Below are positions 33,987 through 43,438 of a stretch of DNA of 64,000 nucleotides, in pieces; the first letter of the stretch is position 1; every line of letters starts with the position of its first letter. Both the position numbers and the translations under genes were made by a program. The DNA lies in NCBI GenBank assembly GCA_963966315.1, contig CAWZYX010000003.1:26473-90472 (forward strand), in the 5' to 3' direction. Below the pieces are notes generated by a model. The model was not told the origin of the DNA, ran no database searches, and saw only the letters and a program-made list of their open reading frames with translations. Source of the stretch: Winogradskyella_A sp963966315 (lineage in GTDB: Bacteria; Bacteroidota; Bacteroidia; Flavobacteriales; Flavobacteriaceae).

Positions 33987-35045
33987 TCATATTGTCAACA
34001 GGAATTCAACAGTGTCAAGATCATCCGCGTAAGCACTTAAACCAGGACTTTGCGTTTCTCCAAATGGGATCTCAGATGTGATAAATCCCTCAGAGACCAC
34101 ACATTGGATATCTTCCGATAAATGGGTGATTTTAGCCTTTAGTTGTTCTTTGTTGTTGTAATACTCATAATTAAGCGAGGCAATGGGGGAGGAGAGTTGA
34201 GGGTCCTGTTTGAGGACCAGAAAACCGTTATCCAATATATCGTACTCGCTCATTAGATAAACCGCTTTATTATAGTCGTAATTATTGGCATACTTATGTT
34301 CATGAATAACCGGGTGCCATTTGTATATGGCATTGAAGAACAGGTTAAAGTCATAGTCTTCAGGGACATACAGTTTTGAGACATTTCTACACCCTAAACC
34401 ATAATATCGGAAGATATCATCAGACAAAGCCTCTAAGGTCTCCAAAGATTCATTTCCTCTTAAAACCGCGACGGAATTTCTGTTTTTTCTGATAACATGA
34501 GGGTACTTGCTAAAATAGTATTCAAAGTACCTGGCAGTATTATTACTCCCAGTAGCAATAACAGCATCATAATTTTTCAGTTGCTCATTGGTAAACCTGA
34601 TGAGATGCTCGAATCTTGGCTCTATTTTAAACAGGATATCACAAAGTGTTTTTAACAGAACATTGTCGTTTGAGGACTCCTTAATAAGGATCCTGTGCCC
34701 TGTGATGAGCACGCATAAAAAATCATGAAAACCAACCAGAGGAATATTACCGGCCATGATCACTGCAACTGATTTAGGTGGTTTTTCTTTGATCGTGTAA
34801 TGATTTAGCCATTCGTTTAACGAGTTTTCATTAAGCAGTTTAGCCCACGAGCGGATACTATAAAGGACATTGGCCTCTGTGAACCAATTGTTGTGATGGT
34901 ATGCCTTTTGGATTCCATTGGAGAGTAGGCTAAAATATTGATCCGCGGTTTGAGCCTGATCTAAATCCTGTTCATGCTGAAGGATGAACCGATGAAGTAC
35001 ATTACCCAATTTGGAAAAAGCGTTGATTCTGTCGTGTAGATTCAT
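33987..35045 (-). CDS. LuxC-type acyl-CoA reductase
   Basis: A 352-residue aldehyde-dehydrogenase-fold protein of the LuxC family, which reduces acyl-CoA to aldehyde using NADPH. Conserved features are the MAGNIPLVGFHDFLCVLITGH segment (about 97-117), the VATGSNNTARYFEYYF region and the catalytic-cysteine segment YGLGCRNVSKLYVP near 225. It is divergent from a ferredoxin gene and next to serC, an arrangement conserved in many Flavobacteriia. The substrate and pathway are unknown; there are no lux genes here. Confidence 0.9.
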   Translation of the reverse strand: MNLHDRINAFSKLGNVLHRFILQHEQDLDQAQTADQYFSLLSNGIQKAYHHNNWFTEANVLYSIRSWAKLLNENSLNEWLNHYTIKEKPPKSVAVIMAGNIPLVGFHDFLCVLITGHRILIKESSNDNVLLKTLCDILFKIEPRFEHLIRFTNEQLKNYDAVIATGSNNTARYFEYYFSKYPHVIRKNRNSVAVLRGNESLETLEALSDDIFRYYGLGCRNVSKLYVPEDYDFNLFFNAIYKWHPVIHEHKYANNYDYNKAVYLMSEYDILDNGFLVLKQDPQLSSPIASLNYEYYNNKEQLKAKITHLSEDIQCVVSEGFITSEIPFGETQSPGLSAYADDLDTVEFLLTI

Positions 35046-35051
35046 GCAGTA

Positions 35052-35083
35052 TTTGCGTAAAATATACTGAGGTCGTATTTTTG
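35052..35083 (+). promoter_or_regulatory. Promoter of the ferredoxin gene
   Basis: TTTG (35052-35055) is followed after 20 bases by TATTTTTG (35076-35083), a near-perfect Bacteroidota promoter. Transcription should start near 35090, about 30 nt before the ATG at 35121. Confidence 0.6.
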
Positions 35084-35088
35084 CTTGA

Positions 35089-35096
35089 CAAATTTA
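35089..35096 (-). promoter_or_regulatory. -7 element of the acyl-CoA reductase gene
   Basis: On the minus strand TAAATTTG fits TAnnTTTG and lies 43 nt before the ATG at 35045. It is immediately next to the ferredoxin promoter on the other strand, so the two divergent genes have overlapping control regions. Confidence 0.45.
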
Positions 35097-35120
35097 CGCA
35101 AACGAAAAAGAAAAATAAGC

Positions 35121-35474
35121 ATGGCAATTATTATCACGGACGAATGTATCAATTGTGGCGCTTGTGAACCGGAATGCCCAAATACAGCAATATATGAGGG
35201 TGCTGACGATTGGCGCTATAAAGACGGAACAAGTCTGACAGGCAAGGTGATTTTACCAAACGGTAAGGAGGTAGATTCCGATGAACCACAGATGCCTATC
35301 AGTGATGAAGTATACTACATTGCACCTGACAAGTGTACCGAATGTATGGGTTTTCATGAAGAGCCTCAATGTGCAGCGGTCTGCCCTGTTGATTGTTGTG
35401 TACCAGATGAAGACCACGTGGAATCTGAAGAGGAATTGCTTGCAAAACAGCGATTCATGCACCCCGAGGATTAA
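35121..35474 (+). CDS. 4Fe-4S dicluster ferredoxin
   Basis: A 117-residue ferredoxin. The first cluster motif is CINCGACEPECP (Cys 9, 12, 15, 19); the second, CTECMGFHEEPQCAAVCPVDCC, has the longer spacing typical of the Allochromatium-type/bacterial 7-8Fe ferredoxins. I start at MAIIITDEC (35121). A longer frame without an ATG exists but would place 12 basic residues before a perfectly standard start. It shares its stop bases TTAA with the convergent gene. It probably donates electrons; the partner is unknown. Confidence 0.93.
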   Translation: MAIIITDECINCGACEPECPNTAIYEGADDWRYKDGTSLTGKVILPNGKEVDSDEPQMPISDEVYYIAPDKCTECMGFHEEPQCAAVCPVDCCVPDEDHVESEEELLAKQRFMHPED

Positions 35475-36940
35475 TCCTTAGCCTTAAAAGTTTTCATCTC
35501 CTGAAGGGGCTCAAGCGAAGTGTATTCTGTCCAAACACTCGGATCGTAGGCTTTTAATTCCTGATAAGGTGTGTTTTCACTCTCGGAGAAACCATCAAAA
35601 TAATCACGGTCTAGATCAGTATTGGCTACTATTAATAATTCCTGTTTGTTCCTGTTGCTGCCTTCAACAAGGAAACTAAACCCTACTTTGCGTTTTTCTT
35701 TACTGTTTTCAATAAATTTAATTGGTCTGTTGACATAAAAATAGGCACCGGTTTCCTCCTTTATGTATTTAGGCTGGTAAAAATCGCCTTCTTTACTGTA
35801 AATGATCGTTCCTTTTTTAAGGTTTTCTACAAACTTGATCCCTAGCAAAAATTTCAGATTGAGCTTATCTCCTCTTTTACCATCTGCATAGCTGTAATCT
35901 GCTTTCAAAACGGCAAAACTCTCATCTGCAATATAAAGGACACCTTCAAATTTAGCCTTGGACCTACGGGGTTCGTAGCCAATTACATAAACCAGTTCAC
36001 CATTAAAAACCGTAGCCTTTAAGAATTGGTAATCATACAAATTAGGATCCAGCAATCTTGTGATGGTGGTATTTTCATAGATCTGAGCGTTATGAAGGTG
36101 TTCATGACTTTGATCTTTTAGGTTAGAAGTATTGTATTCGTACTTACTCACAGATTCACCATTTGAAGCACCATTTAAGCTCAAGGAATCTTCAATTTTT
36201 AGAATCCCGGTTTTTAACTTGTAGGTTTTTGTGGTGTCCAGATAGGTGAGAAAAATCTCCTGTGCTCTATCCTGGATTTTATCTACGGAAACCGCATTTT
36301 TACTATCTACCAGCTTGGTTGCCTTTACCACATCCAGTTTAGCGTTTTCTTTGTTCCAAATCATCAGATCGGCCAGATAATCGGTAAAATCTATGGATTG
36401 ACTCTCTTTGATAGCATCGGTTAAAGAGTCAAGACTTAAATTTACACCTGCCAACTCTTTTTTCTTAAAACCGGATGCTTTGTCTATTTCAAACTTCAGT
36501 GACTGAAATTGGTTGTATTCCGTTCCCCTGAAAAAAATTCTATAGGTCACTTCTTCACTTTGGTAGTTTTTGGAGAGCTGTTCATTAGCCATTCTTATGA
36601 TCTCATTCGCATCCGGGACAGTATTCGAAACAAATACCGTATCCAGTTCATTGACTTGCTCCTCCAGAACAATAATGAAGCCAGATTCTTGTAATTGTTT
36701 ATAAGTAACTTCTTTTGATTTAAACCCTAAACAGCTTATATGAAGAGTTTTATTAGTTTCATCTAAAGTGATGCTAAAATAGCCTTCTTCATTAGTGATC
36801 ACGCCGGAGTTGGCATTGTTTTGAACTGCCGCAAAAATCACGGGATTATTTTCTGAGTCCAGGATTCGTGCCGTTACCTCCTGAGCGTTCATAAATGAGA
36901 TAGAGGCTAAGGTCAGGAAAAATGCAATTTTTTTAATCAT
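35471..36940 (-). CDS. Carboxypeptidase-regulatory-like domain protein, exported
   Basis: A 489-residue protein with a signal peptide (MIKKIAFFLTLASISFMNAQ), a carboxypeptidase-regulatory-like beta-sandwich at about 21-95 (GVITNEEGYFSITLDE) and a large beta-rich remainder related to the DUF5686-type envelope proteins, but without their barrel. These are usually periplasmic or outer-membrane surface proteins in Bacteroidota. The stop overlaps that of the convergent ferredoxin gene. Function unknown. Confidence 0.83.
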   Translation of the reverse strand: MIKKIAFFLTLASISFMNAQEVTARILDSENNPVIFAAVQNNANSGVITNEEGYFSITLDETNKTLHISCLGFKSKEVTYKQLQESGFIIVLEEQVNELDTVFVSNTVPDANEIIRMANEQLSKNYQSEEVTYRIFFRGTEYNQFQSLKFEIDKASGFKKKELAGVNLSLDSLTDAIKESQSIDFTDYLADLMIWNKENAKLDVVKATKLVDSKNAVSVDKIQDRAQEIFLTYLDTTKTYKLKTGILKIEDSLSLNGASNGESVSKYEYNTSNLKDQSHEHLHNAQIYENTTITRLLDPNLYDYQFLKATVFNGELVYVIGYEPRRSKAKFEGVLYIADESFAVLKADYSYADGKRGDKLNLKFLLGIKFVENLKKGTIIYSKEGDFYQPKYIKEETGAYFYVNRPIKFIENSKEKRKVGFSFLVEGSNRNKQELLIVANTDLDRDYFDGFSESENTPYQELKAYDPSVWTEYTSLEPLQEMKTFKAKD

Positions 36941-37050
36941 GATGTTGGATGGTTTCTAGTGTTACAACGACCAATTCTTAGTTTTGTAACACATGTGTAA
37001 AATAAAAATAGTAATTGAATTGAACGGCGTAATGAGATGGAATAAATACG

Positions 37051-37058
37051 TATCTTTG
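37051..37058 (+). promoter_or_regulatory. -7 element of ychF
   Basis: TATCTTTG fits TAnnTTTG exactly and lies 45 nt before the ychF ATG. No TTTG at the correct distance is visible. Confidence 0.4.
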
Positions 37059-37103
37059 CCGACTGGAAAAAATTCGAAGTATACAGATCCTTAAACTGAA
37101 TAT

Positions 37104-38198
37104 ATGAAAGCTGGTATAGTAGGTTTACCCAATGTAGGAAAATCGACCTTGTTCAATTGCCTGTCAAACGCTAAAGCTCAGAGTGCTAATTTTCCATTTT
37201 GCACCATTGAACCTAATATAGGAGTTGTAAATGTGCCTGATCAGCGCCTTGTGGAACTTGAGCAGCTTGTGCAACCGGAAAAGGTCGTCCCTGCCACTGT
37301 GGAGATTGTAGATATTGCCGGACTGGTAAAGGGTGCCAGTAAGGGAGAAGGGCTGGGAAATCAATTTCTGGCTAATATCAGAGAGACCGATGCCATACTC
37401 CATGTTCTAAGGTGCTTTGACAATGATAATGTTGTGCATGTCGATGGTAGTGTAGACCCCATAAGGGATAAGGAAACTATCGACATAGAACTTCAGCTAA
37501 AAGATCTGGAGACTGTAGAAAAAAAGATAGATAAGGTAGGAAGAGCGGCTAGAACAGGAGATAAAGAGGCGCAGGCAGAGGAGACTGTCTTGAGGAAAAT
37601 TAAAACTTCTCTCGAGGCGGGTGTTTCTGTTCGGGCCATTGAATTTTCAGAGGAAGATGATCTGGCCTATGTAAAACCATTGCAGTTGATCACTGACAAA
37701 CCGGTAATGTACGTATGCAATGTAGATGAAGGCTCAGCAACTACCGGAAATGCCTACGTAGATAAAGTAAAAGAAGCAGTGCGAAATGAAGATGCAGAGG
37801 TATTAATACTTGCTGTAGGAACAGAGGCTGATATTAACGAACTGGACGATTACGAGGAGCGTCAAATGTTCCTTGAAGATATAGGACTGGATGAGCCGGG
37901 ATCGGCAAAACTGATCAGATCGGCCTATAGTTTATTGAAACAACAGACCTATTTTACTGCTGGTCCGAAAGAAGTAAGGGCCTGGACTGTAAAAATCGGA
38001 GCTACAGCGCCGGAAGCAGCCGGAGTCATTCATACGGATTTTGAAAAAGGCTTTATAAGAGCAGAAGTAATTTCGTTTAAGGATTACATCGATTATGGAA
38101 GCGAATCCAAGGTCAAAGAAGCAGGTAAAATGAGGGTTGAAGGAAAAAATTACATTGTTAAAGATGGAGATGTTATGCATTTCCTCTTTAATGTTTAA
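37104..38198 (+). CDS. ychF: Redox-regulated ATPase YchF (Obg-family)
   Basis: A 364-residue OLA1/YchF protein that binds ribosomes and hydrolyses ATP. The P-loop GLPNVGKST (7-15) and G3 DIAGLVKGA are standard; the G4 position reads NVDE rather than NKxD, the change that gives YchF its ATP preference. A coiled-coil insert and a C-terminal TGS domain (VIHTDFEKGFIRAEVI) follow. The gene is monocistronic. Confidence 0.96.
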   Translation: MKAGIVGLPNVGKSTLFNCLSNAKAQSANFPFCTIEPNIGVVNVPDQRLVELEQLVQPEKVVPATVEIVDIAGLVKGASKGEGLGNQFLANIRETDAILHVLRCFDNDNVVHVDGSVDPIRDKETIDIELQLKDLETVEKKIDKVGRAARTGDKEAQAEETVLRKIKTSLEAGVSVRAIEFSEEDDLAYVKPLQLITDKPVMYVCNVDEGSATTGNAYVDKVKEAVRNEDAEVLILAVGTEADINELDDYEERQMFLEDIGLDEPGSAKLIRSAYSLLKQQTYFTAGPKEVRAWTVKIGATAPEAAGVIHTDFEKGFIRAEVISFKDYIDYGSESKVKEAGKMRVEGKNYIVKDGDVMHFLFNV

Positions 38199-38477
38199 AT
38201 TAAATCAATGATCCTGAGGTAGGCTCCTTAGATAAAGGCAGGAATTAAAGGCGAATGAGTCTAAAAACATCTTGATACATGGTGCTTCTTGCTGTTGACA
38301 TTCCCGGTAATTTCTGTTGATTCAAACCTGGTCTGTTGGATTCATTTTTTTTACCGGCCATGGGTCTTAGATCATTGATTCTATCAACTTTTTATTGTTA
38401 ATTACTTTGTAGAGGGAGTGTTTCATTTTTTGAAGCAAGACCTTATATTAGCTCCTATTCCTAATTTTTTTGCATAT

Positions 38478-40331
38478 ATGGCGCAACAAACCAATTATAC
38501 CGAGGAAAATATTCGATCCCTTGACTGGAAGGAGCATATAAGAATGCGTCCGGGTATGTATATTGGAAAACTAGGTGATGGCTCATCACCAGACGATGGT
38601 ATTTATATTCTCTTGAAGGAGGTGCTGGACAATTCGATTGACGAATTTGTGATGGGTGCAGGAAAAACCATCGAAATCTCTATTCAGGGAGATCGTGTGA
38701 CGGTCAGAGATTACGGCAGGGGAATTCCTCTTGGAAAGGTGGTTGATGTGGTGTCAAAAATGAATACCGGTGGGAAGTACGATTCCAAGGCTTTCAAGAA
38801 ATCAGTGGGTTTAAATGGGGTTGGTACAAAGGCTGTTAACGCTCTATCCACTTTTTTCAAGGTTGAATCCAACAGAGACGGAAAATCGGCTTCAGCAGAA
38901 TTTGAAACAGGAAACTTAACCAATCAGGAACTCTTGGAAGACACTTCCAGACGCAAAGGAACCAAGGTCACCTTTGTGCCTGACGCAGGTATTTTCAAAA
39001 ATTTCAAATATAGAAATGAATACATCGTAAAGATGATTAAGAACTATGTCTATCTTAACCCGGGATTAACGATAGTTTTTAATGGTGAAAAATACTTTAG
39101 TGAAAATGGCCTGAAAGATCTGTTAGCAGAAAACATCAACGAGCCAGATCAACTCTATCCTATTATTCATCTACGCGGAGAGGATATTGAAATAGCCATC
39201 ACACACAGCAAAACCCAGTATTCTGAAGAGTATCATTCATTTGTCAACGGTCAGAATACTACGCAAGGAGGGACCCATCTGGCAGCCTTCAGGGAAGGGA
39301 TTGTAAAAACGATCAGGGAATTTTTCGGTAAAAATTATGAGGCATCTGATATTCGAAAATCAATTGTATCGGCTATTGCAATAAAGGTGATGGAGCCGGT
39401 ATTTGAAAGTCAGACCAAAACAAAGCTTGGCTCTACTGAAATGGGTGGTGACCACCCCACGGTAAGGACATTTATCAATGACTTTATAAAGAAGAACGTC
39501 GATAATTATTTACATAAAAATCCAACCACGGCAGAGCGACTGCAAAAAAAGATCCTTCAGGCAGAAAGAGAGCGCAAAGAGCTCTCAGGTATTCGGAAGC
39601 TGGCCAGGGATCGTGCCAAGAAAGCTAGTCTGCACAACAAAAAGTTAAGAGATTGCCGTGTTCATTTTGGAGATACCAAAAGCGAACGCAGTCTTGAGAC
39701 CACCTTGTTTATTACAGAGGGTGATTCTGCCTCCGGAAGTATTACAAAGTCCAGGGATGTTAATACCCAGGCTGTTTTTAGCCTTAAAGGAAAACCACTG
39801 AATTCTTATGGACTTACCAAAAAAATCGTTTATGAAAATGAAGAATTCAATTTACTGCAGGCTGCATTGAATATAGAAGAATCATTAGAAGATTTGAGGT
39901 ACAACAATGTGGTTATTGCAACTGATGCTGATGTTGATGGGATGCATATAAGACTTTTATTGATTACATTTTTTCTTCAATTCTTTCCCGAACTAATAAA
40001 AGAAGGTCATTTGTATATTCTCCAAACACCCTTGTTCCGGGTGAGAAATAAAAAAGAGACCATCTATTGTTATACGGAGGAGGAGCGAATTAAGGCAATT
40101 GAAAAATTGAAGCCCAAGCCTGAAATCACTCGTTTTAAAGGTCTGGGGGAAATTTCGCCAGATGAATTCAAACATTTCATTGGGGAAGACATGCGATTAG
40201 ATCCGGTGATGATCGATAAGGAGATGTCTGTTGATGAATTACTATCATTTTATATGGGTAAGAACACCCCTACAAGACAGGAATTCATTATTGATAATCT
40301 AAAGGTAGAGTTAGATCTCATCGAAGAGTAA
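38478..40331 (+). CDS. parE: DNA topoisomerase IV subunit B
   Basis: ATPase subunit of topoisomerase IV, 617 residues from the ATG at 38478 (MAQQTNYTEEN). An ATG at 38418 is in frame but adds 20 hydrophobic residues not found in this family. The GHKL site (EVLDNSIDEF at 48-57, YGRGIPLG, GGKYDSKAFKKSVGLNGVG) and TOPRIM (ITEGDSASGSI, DADVDGMHIR) are intact. ParE rather than GyrB is supported by the parC gene directly downstream. Confidence 0.95.
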   Translation: MAQQTNYTEENIRSLDWKEHIRMRPGMYIGKLGDGSSPDDGIYILLKEVLDNSIDEFVMGAGKTIEISIQGDRVTVRDYGRGIPLGKVVDVVSKMNTGGKYDSKAFKKSVGLNGVGTKAVNALSTFFKVESNRDGKSASAEFETGNLTNQELLEDTSRRKGTKVTFVPDAGIFKNFKYRNEYIVKMIKNYVYLNPGLTIVFNGEKYFSENGLKDLLAENINEPDQLYPIIHLRGEDIEIAITHSKTQYSEEYHSFVNGQNTTQGGTHLAAFREGIVKTIREFFGKNYEASDIRKSIVSAIAIKVMEPVFESQTKTKLGSTEMGGDHPTVRTFINDFIKKNVDNYLHKNPTTAERLQKKILQAERERKELSGIRKLARDRAKKASLHNKKLRDCRVHFGDTKSERSLETTLFITEGDSASGSITKSRDVNTQAVFSLKGKPLNSYGLTKKIVYENEEFNLLQAALNIEESLEDLRYNNVVIATDADVDGMHIRLLLITFFLQFFPELIKEGHLYILQTPLFRVRNKKETIYCYTEEERIKAIEKLKPKPEITRFKGLGEISPDEFKHFIGEDMRLDPVMIDKEMSVDELLSFYMGKNTPTRQEFIIDNLKVELDLIEE

Positions 40332-40336
40332 AGCTT

Positions 40337-40804
40337 ATGCGTACGGATAACGGAGGGGTTCGAAACTTTATTATTTCGGTTTATTTTGTCCTTATTGTCA
40401 TAGCGGTCCTGTTGGCAACAGTTTTCCAGAGTTTTGATGCTGTTTCGGACGGTTCACTGTATGTGTTCTTTGGGACTGTGGTGATTGCTGTTCTGGTCCA
40501 TGCCATTGCCAGGTATTTTGAATACGATAGTGATGGACCAAAGCTCATCATAATCAATAGGGGGTTATTATTATCAGATTATTTCAATTACAGGGAACAC
40601 AAGTTGGAAATAGATAAGCAAAGGCTGTTGGGCTTTCGAATAAAGCGCCTTTATATATACAACCAGCTGGTAATCTTATATGGCGATCGACATGATAAAA
40701 AACATAAGGCCAGATTTAATGTCACTCTGGTCAAGCGCAGAAAATTAAGGTACATCAGACAGTCTTTGAGTAAAATAATAAAAGAGAATAAAAAGTCTAA
40801 ATAA
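40337..40804 (+). CDS. Small membrane protein between parE and parC
   Basis: A 155-residue protein with two hydrophobic helices near 11-31 and 41-60 and a basic C-terminal half (LVKRRKLRYIRQSLSKIIKENKKSK) that must be cytoplasmic. It resembles a PH-domain-like small membrane protein, but I do not recognise a family. Gaps of 5 and 6 nt to parE and parC make it part of the topoisomerase operon. Similar small genes occur at this place in other Flavobacteriia. Confidence 0.78.
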   Translation: MRTDNGGVRNFIISVYFVLIVIAVLLATVFQSFDAVSDGSLYVFFGTVVIAVLVHAIARYFEYDSDGPKLIIINRGLLLSDYFNYREHKLEIDKQRLLGFRIKRLYIYNQLVILYGDRHDKKHKARFNVTLVKRRKLRYIRQSLSKIIKENKKSK

Positions 40805-40810
40805 CCATTT

Positions 40811-43438
40811 ATGTCAGAAGATTTAGAGGGATTGAGACCGGAAGAGAACGGGAATCAGGAGACCATTACCAAGGTAACCGGAATGTACAAGGATTGGTTT
40901 TTGGATTATGCTTCCTATGTTATTTTAGAGCGAGCGGTACCAGCAATTGAAGATGGGTTCAAACCTGTTCAGCGGCGGATCATGCACTCCATGAAAGATC
41001 TCGATGATGGCCGGTACAATAAGGTGGCCAATATTGTTGGTCACACCATGCAGTACCACCCTCATGGTGATGCCAGTATTGCCGATGCTATGGTGCAGAT
41101 TGGCCAGAAAAACTTATTGATCGATACTCAGGGTAACTGGGGTAATATTCTAACGGGAGATAGTGCTGCAGCCTCCAGGTATATTGAAGCACGTCTTTCC
41201 AAATTTGCCCTCGACGTGCTCTATAATCCCAAAATTACCGAATGGCAGGCTTCTTACGACGGCAGAAGAAAAGAGCCCGTGAATTTACCTGTTCGTTTTC
41301 CGCTATTACTGGCACAGGGAGCCGAGGGCATTGCTGTGGGACTGTCTACAAAGATCCTTCCTCATAATTTCAATGAGCTTATTGATGCTTCTATCAGGCA
41401 CTTAAGGGGCAAACGCTTTACCCTGGTCCCTGATTTTCCAACACAGGGAATTGCGGACGTGAGTAATTATAACGACGGCAACAGAGGAGGTAAGGTTCGG
41501 GTGAGAGCCAGAATTTCTCAGAAAGACAAGAATACACTCATCATTACCGAAATCCCTTATTCAACAACCACCTCCTCATTGATAGATTCAATTTTAAAGG
41601 CCAATGACAAAGGGAAGATTAAAATCAAAAAAATTGAAGATAATACAGCAGCAGAAGTAGAGATCCTGGTGCATTTGCCTTCGGGAATTTCCCCGGACAA
41701 AACAATTGATGCCTTGTACGCCTTTACCAACTGTGAGGTGTCTATATCCCCATTGGGTTGTGTGATAGAAGATAACAAGCCCTTGTTTATAGGCGTTTCC
41801 GAAATGCTGAGAAAGTCAACGGACAATACTGTTGAGCTACTTAGAAATGATCTGGAAATAAGATTAAAGGAATTGCAGGAACAATGGCATTTCGCTTCAC
41901 TGGAACGCATTTTTATTGAAAACCGAATTTATCGTGATATTGAGGAGGAAGAAACCTGGGAAGGGGTCATAAATGCAATAGATGAGGGGTTAAAACCACA
42001 CACCAAACACCTTTTACGGGATGTTTCCGAGGAGGACATCACCAGACTTACCGAGATCAGGATCAAGCGCATATCTAAGTTCGATATCGATAAAGCAAAG
42101 CAACGCATTGAAGCGCTAGACCAGCAGATAGATGAAGTTAAACATCATCTGGCTCACTTGATTGATTTTAGTGTTGCCTATTTTGAGAGGCTCAAGAAGG
42201 AATACGGGGAAGGTAAAGAACGGCAAACGGAAATCCGTGTATTTGATGATGTTGATGCAACCAAAGTCGTGATAAGAAATACAAAGCTTTACGTGAACAG
42301 GACCGAAGGATTTGTCGGTACAGGTATGCGTCGGGAAGAATACGTTTGTGATTGCAGCGATATTGACGACATTATCGTTTTTACTGAAGAAGGAAAAATG
42401 ATGGTCACCAAGGTGGAAACCAAAACATTTATTGGAAAGAACATCATACATGTTGCGGTATTTAAGAAAAAGGACAGTAGGACCATCTATAATATGATCT
42501 ACAGAGACGGAAAGAGTGGTCCTTCTTATATCAAGCGATTTTCAGTGACAAGTATCACGAGGGATCGTGAATATGATCTTACAAATGGTACCAAATCGTC
42601 GAAGGTGCTTTATTTTTCAGCGAATCCAAACGGAGAAGCGGAGATCATCACCGTCCTTTTAAGACAGGTTGGAAGTATTAAAAAACTGAAGTGGGATCTG
42701 GATTTCGCAGATATTCTTATCAAAGGCAGAGGTTCCAAAGGAAACCTTGTCACCAAGTATACGGTTAAACGTATAGAGTTGAAGGAAAAGGGGGATTCAA
42801 CATTAAAGCCCAGAAAGATTTGGTTCGACGATTCCGTGCAGCGATTAAATGTAGATGGACGTGGGGAATTAATAGGTGAATTCAGAGGAGAAGACCGTCT
42901 ACTGATCATTACCCAGGCTGGAATTGCTAAGACCATCGTTCCTGAGCTCACCACTCATTTTGACAGAGACATGATTGTACTTGAAAAATGGACTCCTAAG
43001 AAGCCAATATCGGCTATATATTACGATGGTACTAAGGAACGCTATTTTGTTAAACGTTTTTTAATAGAAAACGAAGGAAAAGAGGAGAGTTTTATCACTG
43101 ACCATCCAGACACACAGTTGGAAATTGTCTCAACAGACTGGCGACCTGTTGCAGAGGTAGAGTTTAAAAAAGAGCGCGGTAAAGATCGCAGACCTAATTT
43201 GACGGTTGATATTGAAGATTTTATCTCAATTAAAGGAATAACAGCTCAAGGCAACCAGCTAACCAAAGAAAAGGTCAACCAGATCAGTCTAATGGACCCT
43301 TTACCCTTTGACCCTCCTAAGGAAATACCTGCAAACGATATGGATGTCATAGACGCCACCGACGCCGAAGACGAATCCGTTGTTACTAAAAACAAGGAGG
43401 ATAACAGGAGTGGTAATAGTCAGGCCACTTTATTCTGA
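40811..43438 (+). CDS. parC: DNA topoisomerase IV subunit A
   Basis: Cleavage subunit of topoisomerase IV, 875 residues. The catalytic tyrosine is Y124 in AASRYIEARLSK, preceded by the wHTH region HTMQYHPHGDASI. The C-terminal domain ends in an acidic tail (TDAEDESVVTKNKED). The parE-small protein-parC order and the absence of a strict GyrA box favour ParC over GyrA. The stop overlaps the stop of convergent terC by 9 nt. Confidence 0.95.
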   Translation: MSEDLEGLRPEENGNQETITKVTGMYKDWFLDYASYVILERAVPAIEDGFKPVQRRIMHSMKDLDDGRYNKVANIVGHTMQYHPHGDASIADAMVQIGQKNLLIDTQGNWGNILTGDSAAASRYIEARLSKFALDVLYNPKITEWQASYDGRRKEPVNLPVRFPLLLAQGAEGIAVGLSTKILPHNFNELIDASIRHLRGKRFTLVPDFPTQGIADVSNYNDGNRGGKVRVRARISQKDKNTLIITEIPYSTTTSSLIDSILKANDKGKIKIKKIEDNTAAEVEILVHLPSGISPDKTIDALYAFTNCEVSISPLGCVIEDNKPLFIGVSEMLRKSTDNTVELLRNDLEIRLKELQEQWHFASLERIFIENRIYRDIEEEETWEGVINAIDEGLKPHTKHLLRDVSEEDITRLTEIRIKRISKFDIDKAKQRIEALDQQIDEVKHHLAHLIDFSVAYFERLKKEYGEGKERQTEIRVFDDVDATKVVIRNTKLYVNRTEGFVGTGMRREEYVCDCSDIDDIIVFTEEGKMMVTKVETKTFIGKNIIHVAVFKKKDSRTIYNMIYRDGKSGPSYIKRFSVTSITRDREYDLTNGTKSSKVLYFSANPNGEAEIITVLLRQVGSIKKLKWDLDFADILIKGRGSKGNLVTKYTVKRIELKEKGDSTLKPRKIWFDDSVQRLNVDGRGELIGEFRGEDRLLIITQAGIAKTIVPELTTHFDRDMIVLEKWTPKKPISAIYYDGTKERYFVKRFLIENEGKEESFITDHPDTQLEIVSTDWRPVAEVEFKKERGKDRRPNLTVDIEDFISIKGITAQGNQLTKEKVNQISLMDPLPFDPPKEIPANDMDVIDATDAEDESVVTKNKEDNRSGNSQATLF

